Assembly: GCA_016794035.1 (NCBI GenBank)
Contig: JAEUHS010000112.1
Location: forward strand, 1 to 32,223
Direction of reading: 5' to 3'
DNA length: 32,223 nucleotides
DNA from: Planctomycetota bacterium
GTDB taxonomy: Bacteria > Planctomycetota > UBA1135 > UBA2386
Within the stretch, counting starts at the first letter, position 1. Each line of letters opens with the position of its first letter. The position numbers and the translations under genes were made by a program. Below are positions 22,510 to 30,039 of the stretch, one piece after another. The notes beneath the pieces were generated by a model that saw only the letters and a list, made by a program, of their open reading frames with translations, did no database searches and was not told the origin of the DNA.

Positions 22510-24456
22510 ATGCGCCTGCCCCACCCCACTGCGTGTGCTGTCTTGTCCGCCCTGTGGCTCCTGTCGGCGTGTGACACGTCCTCGGGCGGCGTGCCGCAGC
22601 CGGAGCCATCGGCGCGACTCCTGGTGACCGCCGACACCGCCGTGCTCGAGCGTGCGGCAACGCCGCCGGACGGCGTCTCGCTCGACCGTCTGCGTGCGGC
22701 CCTCGCGGCGCCGCATGTGGAGGCGAACTACCGCCTGACGACACCTGCCGACACGCCGTTCGCGTTCGACCTGGTGTCGTGGAGCGCCGGCGGTGGAGGC
22801 ATCGCAGCGGTCGCAGTCGTGCACCTGGCCGACGGCGATCGCGTGCCGGCCGGCGACGGCACGTCGCTGGCGGCGGCCGGCATCGTGCCGAACGGGCGCG
22901 CGCTGCGCGTCGGCAACGGCCGGGTCGAAGCGCGCGGCGACGGCTTCGTGCGGCTGTCGCTGCAGGGCCGCATCGAACGCGACCAGCTGCTGGCGGTCAC
23001 GTCCGACACCGGCGCGATCACGTTGGTCGAACTGCGCCTCGGCGACCGCAGTCCGATCAACCGGCAGCCGCGCGACGGGCAGCCGCAGCCCGACGTCGTC
23101 GCGCGGCACACGATCTACTCGAGCGATTCGATGTCGTTCGGGCTGCCGACGATCGCGGTCTCCGGCGATCGCACCAGCATCGTCTGCTACGAAGGCGACC
23201 GCCAGGCCGCGTTCGGCGACCGGCGCTACGAGATGCGGCTGCAGCACGACGCGGCGACCGGTGCCGTGGCCGGCGGCGGCAGCGTCGAGACGTCGGCGGA
23301 CACCGGCTACTGGCGCGACCACGAGGTCGCGGCGCTGCACAACGTATTGGCCGTGGTGCGCGCCGAGGCGGACGGCGTGCGCGTGCGGCTCAGCTTCGAT
23401 CGCGGCGCGACGTTCGCGCAGGACGTCGAGTTGCCGGTCGGCGCCGTGCAGGCGCGGCTGGTGCAGACCGCGATCGCGGCCGACTACGCGCTCGCCGTCG
23501 TCTGCTGGCGGCCGCGCAGCGACGGCACCGGGCTCGACCTGGTGCTGGTCGAAGGCCACGTCGCCGGCGTCGACGGCAACGGCTCGCCGACCTGGTTCGG
23601 GTTCGATGCGCCGCAGGTCGTGCACACGATGCCGTTCGAGAGTGCGCCGTTGACGACCGGCCTCGCCTGGTCGGACGGCGGCGACCTGGTGATCGGCTAC
23701 GGCGCCACCTGGTTCACGAGCGGCACCGTCTGGACGTCGACGACCGAGTTCCGCTGTGCGACGCGGCGCCACGGCGAGGTGCTGCGGGATCGTCTGGTCG
23801 ATCGCGAGGAGATCCTCGGCATGGATCCGACCGTCGCGGTGCTCGGCCGCGGTGCGTCGATGCGCATCTACTACGCCTACGAGACGCGCACGGGCCTGCG
23901 GCTCGCCACCAGTGTCGACGGCGGCGACACGTTCGCACGCGGGCCGTCGTTCGGCCACCCCGGCGACCATCTGCCGGCCGTGTTCGCGCGCGACGTCGCC
24001 GGCGCCGTGCGCCTCGACGTGCTCTACCTCGCGGCGCGCGAGAACGGCACCGAACTGCACCAGGCGCGCTGGCTCGGCGGGCCCGCCGGACCGCGCGAGG
24101 ACTTCGCGCTGACCGAGGCCCGGCTGGGTCCGTTGCCCGGCGGCTCGGTGCCGACGATCTGGAGCCCGGCTGCCAGCGGCAGCATGCGCAGCACGCAGGT
24201 CGCGTGGCTCGGCTTCGACGCCGTGCGCGACGGCGACGCCCTCGTGGCCGTCTACGACGAGGTCACCGTCGAGGCGATGTACCTGTGCTTCGGGGGTGGC
24301 GCTGGGCTGCCGCCGAGTGCCGGCCTGTCGGTGCCCGGCGTCTTCGCCGGCTTCCAGCCCGCGGCGCCGCCGCCGCTGGCGCCGGGCATGACCGAGCCGG
24401 TGCCGCCGGTGGACGCGGCCCACGCGCACCAGCTGGTGTTGCTGCGCATCGAGTGA
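22510..24456 (+). CDS. Asp-box (BNR/sialidase-like) lipoprotein
   Basis: A 648-residue exported protein. The N-terminus MRLPHPTACAVLSALWLLSA followed by Cys21 is a lipoprotein signal (lipobox LSAC). Two clear Asp boxes, SFDRGATF at 295-302 and SVDGGDTF at 468-475, mark a sialidase-like beta-propeller, and the intervening sequence has the short strand-turn-strand rhythm of such blades. True sialidases also need an arginine triad and a Tyr/Glu pair, which I cannot confirm, so glycosidase activity is not claimed. It is probably a surface-attached binding or hydrolytic protein. The ATG at 22510 was chosen for the signal peptide, although the frame is open further upstream through smpB. No strong ribosome binding site is visible. 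A DJ-1/PfpI gene follows 40 nt later. Confidence 0.82.
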   Translation: MRLPHPTACAVLSALWLLSACDTSSGGVPQPEPSARLLVTADTAVLERAATPPDGVSLDRLRAALAAPHVEANYRLTTPADTPFAFDLVSWSAGGGGIAAVAVVHLADGDRVPAGDGTSLAAAGIVPNGRALRVGNGRVEARGDGFVRLSLQGRIERDQLLAVTSDTGAITLVELRLGDRSPINRQPRDGQPQPDVVARHTIYSSDSMSFGLPTIAVSGDRTSIVCYEGDRQAAFGDRRYEMRLQHDAATGAVAGGGSVETSADTGYWRDHEVAALHNVLAVVRAEADGVRVRLSFDRGATFAQDVELPVGAVQARLVQTAIAADYALAVVCWRPRSDGTGLDLVLVEGHVAGVDGNGSPTWFGFDAPQVVHTMPFESAPLTTGLAWSDGGDLVIGYGATWFTSGTVWTSTTEFRCATRRHGEVLRDRLVDREEILGMDPTVAVLGRGASMRIYYAYETRTGLRLATSVDGGDTFARGPSFGHPGDHLPAVFARDVAGAVRLDVLYLAARENGTELHQARWLGGPAGPREDFALTEARLGPLPGGSVPTIWSPAASGSMRSTQVAWLGFDAVRDGDALVAVYDEVTVEAMYLCFGGGAGLPPSAGLSVPGVFAGFQPAAPPPLAPGMTEPVPPVDAAHAHQLVLLRIE

Positions 24457-24496
24457 ACGCGGTGGCGCTCGGCGCCGGCCGGACGACAATGGCGGC

Positions 24497-25018
24497 ATGA
24501 CGCATTCCGTGCTGCTGTTGGTCGGCGACGACTACGAGGACCTCGAACTGCACTACCCGCGGCTGCGCCTGCTGGAGGCGGGCTGCCACCCGGTCGTCGC
24601 CGGCGCCGCCGCCGGCGCGACCTACCGCGGCAAGCACGGCTACCCGTGCCAGAGCGACCGTTCGTTCGCCGACATCGACCCCGCCGCGTTCGCCGGCATC
24701 GTCGTGCCTGGCGGCTGGATGCCCGACAAGCTGCGCCGCGACCTGCGCGTGCTCGATCTCGTGCGCGCGTTCGATCGCAGCAGCAAGCTCGTCGCCAGCA
24801 TCTGCCATGGCGGCTGGATCTGCATCTCGGCCGGCGTCGTCAAGGGCCGCGACTACACCGGCTCGCGCGGCATCAAGGACGACCTCGTCAACGCCGGCGC
24901 GCGCTTCCACGACGAACCGGTCGTCGTCGACGGCCACCACGTCTCGTCGCGCACGCCCGTCGACCTGCCGCCGTTCCTGCACGCGTGCCTCGCAGTGCTG
25001 GCCAGCCAGAAGGCCTGA
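24497..25018 (+). CDS. DJ-1/PfpI superfamily protein
   Basis: A 173-residue member of the class I glutamine-amidotransferase-like DJ-1/PfpI family, which includes protein and small-molecule deglycases, glyoxalases and chaperones. Visible features are LLLVGDDYEDLEL with the conserved Glu (E14), GIVVPGGWMPDKLR, and the nucleophile elbow SICHGGW with Cys103 and His104. GSRGIKDDLVNAGA and SSRTPVDLPPF follow near the C-terminus, as in PfpI/YhbO-type members. The catalytic residues are complete, so an active enzyme is expected; the reaction is not specified. The ATG at 24497 lies 6 nt after GACAAT. A 245-nt non-coding stretch with many hairpins separates it from ssrA. Confidence 0.93.
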   Translation: MTHSVLLLVGDDYEDLELHYPRLRLLEAGCHPVVAGAAAGATYRGKHGYPCQSDRSFADIDPAAFAGIVVPGGWMPDKLRRDLRVLDLVRAFDRSSKLVASICHGGWICISAGVVKGRDYTGSRGIKDDLVNAGARFHDEPVVVDGHHVSSRTPVDLPPFLHACLAVLASQKA

Positions 25019-25020
25019 GC

Positions 25021-25207
25021 GCCTTGCCGACGGCAGGCGCCCTGCCTGCTGCCGGCCGAGACCTTGCCGCCATGCCTGGCAGCACCCACGGCCACCAGGC
25101 TGCACAGGCCACCTGCCCACCGAGGCAGCCGCCGGCGGCTCCGATTCGCCCCGGCCGCGCCCGGGAATCGCCGCTTGCCCGCCGCGGCCTGCGGCCGCGT
25201 CGGGCAA
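25021..25207. other. Cluster of inverted repeats between the DJ-1 gene and ssrA
   Basis: No credible gene is present. Several hairpins can be drawn: GCCTTGCCG/CGGCAGGC with one bulge (25022-25039), a perfect palindrome AGCCGCCGGCGGCT (25127-25140), and a nested stem in which TTGCCCG (25175-25181) pairs with CGGGCAA (25201-25207) and CGCGGCC (25183-25189) with GGCCGCG (25193-25199), leaving a TGC loop. The last is 14 bp with one mismatch. The density exceeds that of other gaps in the window. Confidence 0.6.
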
Positions 25208-25232
25208 TGCCCGATGCCCGGCGCCACCAGGC

Positions 25233-25263
25233 AATCCCCCCGCACGCGAAGCGTGCGGGGGAT
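25233..25263 (-). terminator. Terminator hairpin of ssrA
   Basis: Directly after the tmRNA CCA end. CCCCCGCACGC and GCGTGCGGGGG form 11 bp with a 3-nt loop (stem 25237-25261), extended on both sides by AAT/ATT. It has no long T-tract, but its strength and position favour a terminator. Confidence 0.6.
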
Positions 25264-25615
25264 TGGTGGAGGCGGCGGGAATCGAACCCGCGTCCCGAGA
25301 TGCTCCGTCCTGGGCCTCTACGCGCGTAGTGCGTCTATTGGTGTCGCCGCAGGGGCTCCGACGAACAGGATCACCCGCAGCCAGCTCGACTGTGTCTCGT
25401 CACCGGCGGGCCGAGCAGCCGCCGGTGACCAGCCCGCTGTGTGTCGCCTTGGCCTCCCGCGGGCGAAGAGACCTCGGCGCTCGATACCTAGTTCTTAGGC
25501 AGCGAGGGAGTAGTGCGTGTTGGCACTTGGTTGTTTCCGGTCGGATTCACGAGGTGCCCGGCCCTCGGCGCGCCACCCAGGTCGAGTCGGCATCCGGTCG
25601 AAACCGATCGCCCCC
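25264..25615 (-). ncRNA. ssrA: tmRNA (SsrA)
   Basis: Transfer-messenger RNA of ~352 nt on the minus strand. The 5' end GGGGGCG pairs with CGCCTCC before the 3' ACCA. The T arm is GCGGG-TTCGATT-CCCGC, the hallmark of a tRNA-like end. Close to the 5' end lies GGTTTCGACCGGATGCC, like the conserved GGATTCGACGGG of other tmRNAs. The tag frame reads GCC AAC ACG CAC TAC TCC CTC GCT GCC TAA, giving ANTHYSLAA, with the usual ALAA-like end. Between tag and 3' end are several paired segments that fit pseudoknots, for example CACCGGCGG with CCGCCGGTG (minus-strand reading of 25400-25430). Its partner protein gene smpB lies 3 kb upstream. Confidence 0.93.
25495..25524 (-). other. tmRNA tag-peptide reading frame (ANTHYSLAA)
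   Basis: Ten codons including stop, beginning at GCC (25524-25522), directly after AAGT, where the resume codon usually sits. The product ends in SLAA, close to the ALAA degradation signal recognised by ClpXP-type proteases. The other two frames give no such ending. Confidence 0.85.
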
Positions 25616-25628
25616 ATGTGACGCGTCC

Positions 25629-25657
25629 CTTATCGACGAACGCGCGGCGCGGGGCAA
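25629..25657 (-). promoter_or_regulatory. Promoter of ssrA
   Basis: On the minus strand TTGCCC (25657-25652) and GATAAG (25634-25629) are 17 nt apart, four of six consensus matches each. The -10 element ends 13 nt before the mature 5' end, leaving a short leader for RNase P to remove. Confidence 0.45.
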
Positions 25658-25701
25658 GGGGCCGCCTGCCTGCGCCGAGCCGGTATGCTGCGCCGCGGCC
25701 C

Positions 25702-27438
25702 GTGCGCATCCAGTTCCGAGTCCTGCTGTGCGGCGCCGCGACCACGCTCTGGCTCGCGGCCGGCGCGCCGGCGCAGCGCGGCGCCGATGCCGCCGAGACG
25801 GCGCGGCTGGTGGCGCGGGCGATCGACGCCTGGGTCGGCGACTACGAACGCGGTCGGCTCGGTCCGCAGGGCATCCTGCGCAGCGGCAGCGGGCTGCAGC
25901 CCGGCTACGTCGCGTTCGCGCGCGCGGCCGAGCTCGTCGAGGCGCACGACGGCGATCGGCTGACGCATCTCGACCTGCTGCAGAAGCTGCTGCTCTACGC
26001 CGAGCGGCACCCGTCGACCGAACTCGCCGACGCGGTGCTCGGGCTCAGCGCGACCGGGCTCGAGGCGGCGTTCCTCGACCACGAGTCGCTGCTGCTGCGC
26101 GACCTCGGCCACGCCTCGCTGCTGCGCATGGACCACCAGGGCGCGTGGTTCCTGGTGCTGCGCGCCGCGGCCGGCGAACGGGTGCCGCTGTTCGGCGAAC
26201 TGCAGCCCGAGGACCGCGGCGCCGAGGGCCTCGCGGTCGGCCCCGCGCGCCGCGTCGCGGCGCTGCGGCTGCTCGGCCAGAAGGCGTTGCCGGTGTTCCG
26301 CAGCACCATCGAGGCGGCGCTGGTCGATCCGGACCCGCGCGTGCGGCTCGGCGCGGTCGAGGCGATGGAGCTGCAGCGGCGCCCGGAGTCGCTGCCGAAG
26401 GTCACAGCGGCGCTCGAGACCGAGCGGCATCCGGTCGTGTCGCAGGGTCTGGTGCGCCTGCTGCTCGGTCTGCTGCGCACGGCCGAGCCGCCGCTCGCGC
26501 CCGAGGTGCGCACGGCGGCGGTGCGCACCGCGCTGCAGCAGCTCGGCCGCATCGGCTGGCGCACCGACATGGACCTGCTCGACCTGGTCGAGGCCTATCC
26601 GCAGAAGCAGCAGATTCCGCTGGTCATCACGGCGCTCGAGCTGGCGCAGAAGCCGCCGGACCGACTGGTGCAGGCGGTCAACGCGCAGGCCTCGCCGCTG
26701 CTGCGGCAACGGGCCGGCGCGCTGCTGCGCGCGATGACCGGCGCGCTGCTGCCGGCCGACGATCCCGCCGCGTGGCGCGAATTCTGGCAACGCGAACAGG
26801 ACCGCATCGTCGTGCCCGATCCGCTGGTGCGCGACCGGCCCGACGCGACCGCGGCGCAGTTCTTCGGCGTGCCGGTCACCGGGCGTTCGATCGCGTTCGT
26901 GATCGACACCAGCGGCAGCATGGACGAACTGGTCGGCGGCACCGCCGCCGACGAACGCCGCACCGCGCGGTCGCCGACGCGCCTGCGCGCCGCGAAGCAG
27001 CAGCTGGTCACCGCCGTGCAGGCGATGCCGCCGGCGTCGCAGTACCTGGTGCTGACGTTCGCCGCCGAGGCGAAGCTCTGGACCAGCGCGCCGGTGCGCA
27101 GCGGCGCGCGCAACCTGCGCTCCCTCACCGAGCTGCTGAGCCGGTTGCGCGCGCACGGCGGCACCAACCTGTTCGCGGGCCTGGCCGAGGTGCTCGAGTT
27201 CGACCGCCAGCGGTGGGGGGAGCAGGGCGTCGAGCGCGTCGACGAGGTGTTCCTGCTCAGCGACGGCGAACCGACCGCCGGCGACGTGCAGGATCCGGAC
27301 GAGCTGCTGCGGCTGGTGCAGGCGGCGAACAAGTACGCGAAGGTACGCATCCACACGGTGTTCACCGGCGACGGCCCCGGCGCCGACCTGCTGCGGCGGC
27401 TCGCCGAGCAGAACGGCGGCGTGTTCGTGCAGCGATAG
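25702..27438 (+). CDS. Secreted HEAT-like and von Willebrand factor A domain protein
   Basis: A 578-residue exported protein. The GTG at 25702 gives VRIQFRVLLCGAATTLWLAA with a cleavage site near GAPAQ (signal peptide, about 1-25). Residues ~180-330 are helical repeats of HEAT type, for example VAALRLLGQKALPVFRSTIE and ALVDPDPRVRLGAVEAMEL. Residues ~395-578 are a VWA domain with a complete metal site: DTSGSM at 402-407, GGTNLFAGL for the threonine ligand, and LLSDGEPTAGD for the aspartate. VWA domains bind protein partners through a metal ion. The combination suggests a periplasmic or surface adaptor or scaffold. TATGCT lies 12 nt before the start, possibly giving an almost leaderless message. 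The MFS gene follows 24 nt downstream. Confidence 0.87.
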   Translation: MRIQFRVLLCGAATTLWLAAGAPAQRGADAAETARLVARAIDAWVGDYERGRLGPQGILRSGSGLQPGYVAFARAAELVEAHDGDRLTHLDLLQKLLLYAERHPSTELADAVLGLSATGLEAAFLDHESLLLRDLGHASLLRMDHQGAWFLVLRAAAGERVPLFGELQPEDRGAEGLAVGPARRVAALRLLGQKALPVFRSTIEAALVDPDPRVRLGAVEAMELQRRPESLPKVTAALETERHPVVSQGLVRLLLGLLRTAEPPLAPEVRTAAVRTALQQLGRIGWRTDMDLLDLVEAYPQKQQIPLVITALELAQKPPDRLVQAVNAQASPLLRQRAGALLRAMTGALLPADDPAAWREFWQREQDRIVVPDPLVRDRPDATAAQFFGVPVTGRSIAFVIDTSGSMDELVGGTAADERRTARSPTRLRAAKQQLVTAVQAMPPASQYLVLTFAAEAKLWTSAPVRSGARNLRSLTELLSRLRAHGGTNLFAGLAEVLEFDRQRWGEQGVERVDEVFLLSDGEPTAGDVQDPDELLRLVQAANKYAKVRIHTVFTGDGPGADLLRRLAEQNGGVFVQR

Positions 27439-27462
27439 CTTCCGCCGCGCGGCTCCGGCACG

Positions 27463-28683
27463 ATGCCGCCGATGCAGGGTGGTGCGGCTGTGAAGGGCGA
27501 CCTGCGCCCGTGGCTCGGGCTCGCGGCGTTCTACGGCGCCTCGTTCGCGGTGCTCGCCGTCTACATGCAGTTCTTCCCGGTCTGGCTGCACCAGCAGCGC
27601 GGGCTCGGCGAGGCGCAGATCGCGGTCGTGATGTCGGCGCAGACGCTGGCGCGCACGTTCGCCGGCCCGCTGTGGTCGCACGGCGTCGACCGCACCGCGC
27701 GGCCGCGCCGCTTCCTGCGGCTGCTGTCGCTCGGCAGCGTGGTGGCGTTCGCGCTGTTCGGCGGATTCACGTCGCTGCCGTTGCTGTGGTGCGCGGCGTT
27801 CCTGTTCGGCGCGCTCTACTCGCCGATGCACCCGATCCTCGATGCGCTGGCGATCGAACAGGGCGCGCGGCACGGCTTCAGCTTCGGCCGCGTGCGGCTG
27901 GTCGGCTCGCTGTCGTTCCTGGTCGTCGTGCTGGTGGTCGGCTGGTGGCTGGAACGGAACGGCACGGCGTCGGTGTTCGTGATCCTGCTCGGGTGCCTGC
28001 TGCTGACGTCGGGCGCCGGCCTGCTGCTGCCGCGCCGGCAGCTGCCGCCGGGGCCGCCGCCCGAGCCGACCAGGTGGTGGTCGCTGCTGCGCTCGGGCCC
28101 GTTCGTGCTGCTGCTGCTCACGTCGGCGCTGATCCAGGGCAGCCACGCGATGTACTACAACCTGTCGACCGTGCACTGGAACGCGCACGGCATCGGCCAG
28201 GAACGCGCGGCGGTGCTGTGGGCCGAGGGCGTGCTGGCGGAGATCGTGGTGTTCTTCGTCGCGCGCAACAGCTTCGACCGGCTGCGGCCGACGACGATCC
28301 TGATGCTCGGCGGGCTCGCCGGCGTGGTGCGTTGGGTCGTGCTCGCCTCGACGACCTCGTTCCCGCTGCTGCTGGCGGCGAACTGGCTGCACGGGCTCAG
28401 CTTCGGCGCCACCTACCTCGGCGCGCTGCGTGCGCTCGACCGGCGCGTGCCGGCGCACCAGCGGTCGACGGCGCAGGGTCTGCTCGGCGCCGCGTCGTCG
28501 GGCGTCGGCATGGTGCTCGGCGCACTGCTCGGCGGCTTCGTCTACGAACGCTGCGGCGGCCTGGCCTTCCTGACGATGGCGGCCTTCGCCTTCGGCGGCG
28601 CGTTGCTGGCCGGCATCCTGCGCCAGAAGGCGAACAGCCACCAGACGCCGCTCGCCAGCAGCACGAACGCGAACCCGGCGTAG
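27463..28683 (+). CDS. MFS transporter (LacY/NupG-like group)
   Basis: A 406-residue integral membrane transporter with twelve likely helices. The N-terminal half begins GLAAFYGASFAVLAVYMQFF and contains LGEAQIAVVMSAQTLARTFA, where the helix 2-3 loop normally lies, and FGGFTSLPLLWCAAFLFGAL. The group signature is RVRLVGSLSFLVVVLVVGWW, typical of MFS_1-like proteins near LacY and NupG. The second half contains LWAEGVLAEIVVFFVA, GLAGVVRWVVLASTTSFPLL and LGAASSGVGMVLGALLGGFV. Substrate unknown; sugars or nucleosides are typical of the group. ATGs at 27463 and 27472 are both possible. The last 142 nt overlap, on the opposite strand, the end of a membrane protein gene; both ends encode plausible final helices. 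Confidence 0.9.
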   Translation: MPPMQGGAAVKGDLRPWLGLAAFYGASFAVLAVYMQFFPVWLHQQRGLGEAQIAVVMSAQTLARTFAGPLWSHGVDRTARPRRFLRLLSLGSVVAFALFGGFTSLPLLWCAAFLFGALYSPMHPILDALAIEQGARHGFSFGRVRLVGSLSFLVVVLVVGWWLERNGTASVFVILLGCLLLTSGAGLLLPRRQLPPGPPPEPTRWWSLLRSGPFVLLLLTSALIQGSHAMYYNLSTVHWNAHGIGQERAAVLWAEGVLAEIVVFFVARNSFDRLRPTTILMLGGLAGVVRWVVLASTTSFPLLLAANWLHGLSFGATYLGALRALDRRVPAHQRSTAQGLLGAASSGVGMVLGALLGGFVYERCGGLAFLTMAAFAFGGALLAGILRQKANSHQTPLASSTNANPA

Positions 28684-29933
28684 GGCCAGCTCGGCGCATC
28701 GGCGGCGTGCAGCATCGCCACGCGCACCCAGCGCGTCACCTCGCCGGCGGGGGCGGCGCCGAGCGACGGCGGCACCAACACCGGCAGCACCTGCAGCGCG
28801 GGTACCGTCAGCAGGACGACGACCGCGATCGCGAGCAGGTTCTTGAACTGCAGGATGCCGACGCGGCGCCACAGCGGCATCAGCACGGCGAGCAGCAGCA
28901 GCGTCGCGGTCAGCGGCCACTCGAGGTCCGGCGCCGTCGACACGAACGGGATCATCGGCGCCATCAGCACGGCCAGCGCCAGCAGCCACGGCAGCGCGGT
29001 GCGGCGCCGCAGCGGCAGGTCGAGGAAGTCGTCGAGGCCGGCGGCGGCGAGCACGGCGACGCCGAGCAGGGTCAGCCACCACGCGGTCGCCGGCAGCTGT
29101 TCGATCGCGTGCCAGAACGCGAAGCCGAACGCATCCGCGGGCACCAGCATGCACAGCACCGCGGGCACGGCGCCGGCGGTCGCGACCGCCAGCCAGCTGC
29201 CGATCGCCGTGTGGCGCTGCCGCCGCAGGATGCCGAGCAGCGCGAAGAACAACAGCACCGGCCCGGGCACGCGCAGCACCGCGGCGGTGTCGATGCCGTA
29301 CGAACCGGCCTGGTGGCCGTGCAGCACCTCGAGCGGGCCGAGCTGGTCGGTCCGCAGCCACGGCGCCAGCGGATCGAGCGCGATCACCGAGGCTGCCGCC
29401 AGCGCGCCGAGCGCGACCGCGGCGCCGATGCCCCACGCCGGCGGCGTCGCGTCGCTGCGATCGCCGCAGGTGACCAGGCGCACGAACAGGCTCGCGCACA
29501 ACAGCATCGCCAGCCCGCCGATCGTCGTCACGCCGGGCAGGAACGGCAGCGCCAGGCAGACGCCGGTCCACGGCAGCCAGCTGCGCCGCTGGCTCGGCCG
29601 GTCGCAGCGGGTGACCGCTTCGAGCGCCAGCGGCGCCAGCGCCGCGGCCAGCTGTTCGCGGGGCGCCAGCGCCATCGTCAGCAGCCACGGCGACAGCGCG
29701 TAGGCGACCGCGGTCAGGAACGAGACGTAGCGGCTGCGGCGCATCGCGCGCAGGAACCGGTAGAACAGCGTGCCGCCGAGCGCCGGCACGATCGCGTCGC
29801 GGCTGGCCGCGGCGACGTTCGCCAGCGAACCGAACAGCTGCAGGCTGCCGGCCACCAGCACGATCACCACGACGGCGCCGAGCACCAGGACGGAGCCGAT
29901 GCCTTCCCGCCGCCCCGTGCCGTAGAGGCTCAC
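28542..29933 (-). CDS. Multi-pass membrane protein, GT-C/YfhO-like
   Basis: A 463-residue protein with about eleven likely membrane helices. The N-terminal GTG (29933) precedes SLYGTGRREGIG and a first helix IGSVLVLGAVVVIVLVAGSL. A nearby AGGGA supports this start; an ATG at 30023 is the alternative and adds a basic stretch. The pattern LTAVAYALSPWLLTMALAP, an Arg-Glu-Gln loop, and then ALAPLALEAV is typical of the membrane part of YfhO and GT-C glycosyltransferases. No catalytic signature is seen. The final helix WPYAGFAFVLLASGVWWLFA and a basic tail overlap the MFS gene. It follows a YfhO-type gene on the same strand by 106 nt, so the two may form an operon involved in surface polysaccharide glycosylation; this is inference. 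Confidence 0.78.
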   Translation of the reverse strand: MSLYGTGRREGIGSVLVLGAVVVIVLVAGSLQLFGSLANVAAASRDAIVPALGGTLFYRFLRAMRRSRYVSFLTAVAYALSPWLLTMALAPREQLAAALAPLALEAVTRCDRPSQRRSWLPWTGVCLALPFLPGVTTIGGLAMLLCASLFVRLVTCGDRSDATPPAWGIGAAVALGALAAASVIALDPLAPWLRTDQLGPLEVLHGHQAGSYGIDTAAVLRVPGPVLLFFALLGILRRQRHTAIGSWLAVATAGAVPAVLCMLVPADAFGFAFWHAIEQLPATAWWLTLLGVAVLAAAGLDDFLDLPLRRRTALPWLLALAVLMAPMIPFVSTAPDLEWPLTATLLLLAVLMPLWRRVGILQFKNLLAIAVVVLLTVPALQVLPVLVPPSLGAAPAGEVTRWVRVAMLHAADAPSWPYAGFAFVLLASGVWWLFAFWRRMPASNAPPKAKAAIVRKARPPQRS

Positions 29934-30039
29934 CGAGCGGATCCCTCGGCGGTCCGGCGCTGCGAATCGAGGTGCACGTCGCTCTTTCGTCGTTGGCAGC
30001 GCGCGTGCTTGAGCGCCGGCCACGATGCGACGCCGGCGG

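Noticed and set aside
25449..25460. GCCTCC as a nearer 5' end of the tmRNA
   Set aside because: It would give a ~190-nt RNA without the conserved 5' region and tag. GGGGGCG at 25615 pairs fully with the 3' end.
25488..25530. Alternative tmRNA tag ending PSLPKN in another frame
   Set aside because: That frame lacks the hydrophobic LAA-type end and does not begin at the conserved resume position. The frame giving ANTHYSLAA has both.
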